Shown here piece after piece: positions 18,836 to 20,000 of a stretch of 20,000 nt of DNA. Source of the stretch: Prorocentrum cordatum (Eukaryota; Sar; Dinophyceae; Prorocentrales; Prorocentraceae); assembly GCA_963575745.1 (NCBI GenBank), contig CAUYUJ010018458.1, positions 12,501 through 32,500 on the forward strand. Reading direction: 5' to 3'. The position numbers and the translations under genes were made by a program. The number at the start of each line of letters is the position of its first letter. The first letter of the stretch is position 1. Below the pieces are notes generated by a model. That model saw only the letters and a program-made list of their open reading frames with translations, searched no databases and was not told the DNA's origin.

Positions 18836-18870
18836 CAACAACAACAACAACAACAACAACAACCACCACC

Positions 18871-18951
<81 letters not shown>

Positions 18952-18976
18952 AACAACAACGACGACGACGACGACT

Positions 18977-19044
<68 letters not shown>

Positions 19045-19075
19045 AACAACAACAACAACAACAACAACAATTACT
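18836..19075. repeat. AAC / ACC / AACGAC / GAC mosaic microsatellite
   Basis: Ordered blocks: (ACA)n to 18861, (CAC)n to about 18885, (AAC)n, (AACGAC)n 18902-18950, (AAC)4, (GAC)5 TAC (GAC)n 18961-19043, then (AAC)n to 19072. The block order and the single TAC interruption are shared with 19838-19962. Confidence 0.97.
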
Positions 19076-19144
19076 AGCACGTGGGGACACTCCGTTCTCA
19101 CCAGTGCCAGGGTTTTCATAGAAGGCGGGCAATACCCCCACTTT

Positions 19145-19435
19145 GTGGGGGGGCCGGTTCAAGCTCTACCAAATTTCCAAACGACTCTTCGCCACCACCC
19201 ACACCCAGCTTCCCGCCCTATGACGTTCGGACACTTCACTTCGTGGCATGCGGACGACCGTGGCTACTATTCAGGGCCCCGCGGCCGACGACGACGGCGT
19301 GCGCGCGCGAAGAAAAAACGAATGTGTCCCGCATGGTATTATTTGACAGGGATGATGGCCCTGGCAGGTGCGCAACCGTTGTTGCAGAAGTTCGAAAAAG
19401 TTGCTCGCAAAAGCCCGTTTGACAGAAATGTTTAA
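19145..19435 (+). CDS. Doubtful 96-codon ORF with a basic cluster
   Basis: ATG 19145 to a TAA at 19433-19435. The sequence has normal composition, with a strongly basic stretch RGRRRRRARAKKKR in the middle and a short hydrophobic patch after it. No family is recognised. A frame on the opposite strand overlaps it and is also open, so openness is weak evidence. It could be an isolated exon or chance. Confidence 0.18.
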   Translation: MGGPVQALPNFQTTLRHHPHPASRPMTFGHFTSWHADDRGYYSGPRGRRRRRARAKKKRMCPAWYYLTGMMALAGAQPLLQKFEKVARKSPFDRNV

Positions 19436-19489
19436 AAAGTGTTGGGTTTCCTACGAATCCGCAAGAGCGCGCGGGATGAAATTTTGACA

Positions 19490-19550
19490 TTTTTTTTGAA
19501 AAAAAAACCATTGTTTTTTTTTTGATGTTTTTATGTTAAAATCGCTACGA
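19490..19550. other. AT-rich stretch with T and A homopolymers
   Basis: Runs of eight T, nine A and ten T within 60 bp, in contrast with the GC-rich surroundings. No gene or clear polyadenylation context is assigned. Confidence 0.6.
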
Positions 19551-19588
19551 AAACTAAGGTTTTGGAAGGATTTCGTCTTGCGCGCGCG

Positions 19589-19682
19589 AATGTCCACTTT
19601 ACCTTATTTTTTGCAAGGGATTCTTGAAGTTTGGTTATGTTAGAACAAGAAATGTCCACTTTAGCTTATTTTTTGCAAGGGA
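19589..19682. repeat. 32-bp direct repeat, 62-bp period
   Basis: AATGTCCACTTTA-CTTATTTT followed by TTGCAAGGGA occurs at 19589-19620 and 19651-19682 with one mismatch (C/G). A 30-bp spacer separates them. Confidence 0.9.
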
Positions 19683-19837
19683 AAGCGGGCCGTAACAAAA
19701 CAACCGGATCCGGACCAACCCGTTTTGCCTGAGACTTCCTCACGAAAATGATGAAAATGTGGCTGCGGCCTAGGCGCGGCGGGGGGGCCATGCACCAGGG
19801 GCCCCAACAATAATTATTCTTTAGAAGTAATAATGTT

Positions 19838-19838
19838 C

Positions 19839-19876
<38 letters not shown>

Positions 19877-19878
19877 CC

Positions 19879-19909
<31 letters not shown>

Positions 19910-19962
19910 CGACGACGACGACGACTACGACGACGACGACGACGACAACAAACAACAACAAA
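19838..19962. repeat. AAC / GAC mosaic microsatellite, second copy
   Basis: (AAC)n with one CCAC interruption, then (GAC)5 TAC (GAC)n at 19911-19946, then AAC units to 19962. It repeats the inner order of the mosaic at 18836-19075, including the TAC after exactly five GAC units. Confidence 0.96.
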
Positions 19963-20000
19963 CTGACTAACGAAGTAACGAACTAGCTAACACATGACGT

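Overview
This window looks like nuclear DNA of a eukaryote, most likely a protist or alga with a repeat-rich genome. There are no compact bacterial-style genes, rRNAs or tRNAs. Instead there is a decayed non-LTR retrotransposon (LINE), two inverted-repeat elements with target-site duplications, dispersed repeat modules, several minisatellites and kilobases of trinucleotide repeats (GGA, CCT, CAT, GAC, AAC). I cannot name the species or lineage. No intact, confidently functional protein gene is visible. Nearly all long open frames come from stop-poor simple repeats or GC-rich DNA.

Layout. 1-1200: purine-rich GGAGGCAGGA-type repeats, a CpG-rich stretch and a (GGA)n array. 1200-2060: a TATA-like motif, then a 12-bp minisatellite split by a 173-bp Tc1/mariner (pogo-like) MITE flanked by TA. 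2060-3690: short repeats, a five-copy 73-bp tandem array, and a (CCT)n tract. 3690-10050: a LINE on the + strand with APE-type endonuclease, linker, reverse transcriptase, thumb, zinc-finger-like segment and a long 3' coding tail. It is broken by many frameshifts and stops and by a 12-copy ~77-bp minisatellite. 10200-12450: CCT and CAT arrays containing copies A and B of a ~200-bp module. 12600-14935: a decayed minus-strand coding region with a membrane-like N-terminal segment, a large 21-bp (heptapeptide) array and a coding-like C-terminus. 15050-18480: CAT arrays, interrupted at 16252-17803 by a 1.5-kb inverted-repeat element with an 8-bp target duplication, then module copy C. 18480-20000: GC-rich DNA, two related AAC/GAC mosaic microsatellites and an AT-rich stretch.

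The least expected content is the 1.5-kb inverted-repeat element, which carries a C-rich minisatellite between inverted B-box-like subterminal repeats. Next is the three-copy module, conserved at protein level on the minus strand and always placed between a CCT-type and a CAT-type repeat. The minus-strand heptapeptide-repeat region is the best candidate for remains of a host gene. Functional statements rest on motif recognition by eye; no database search was possible.
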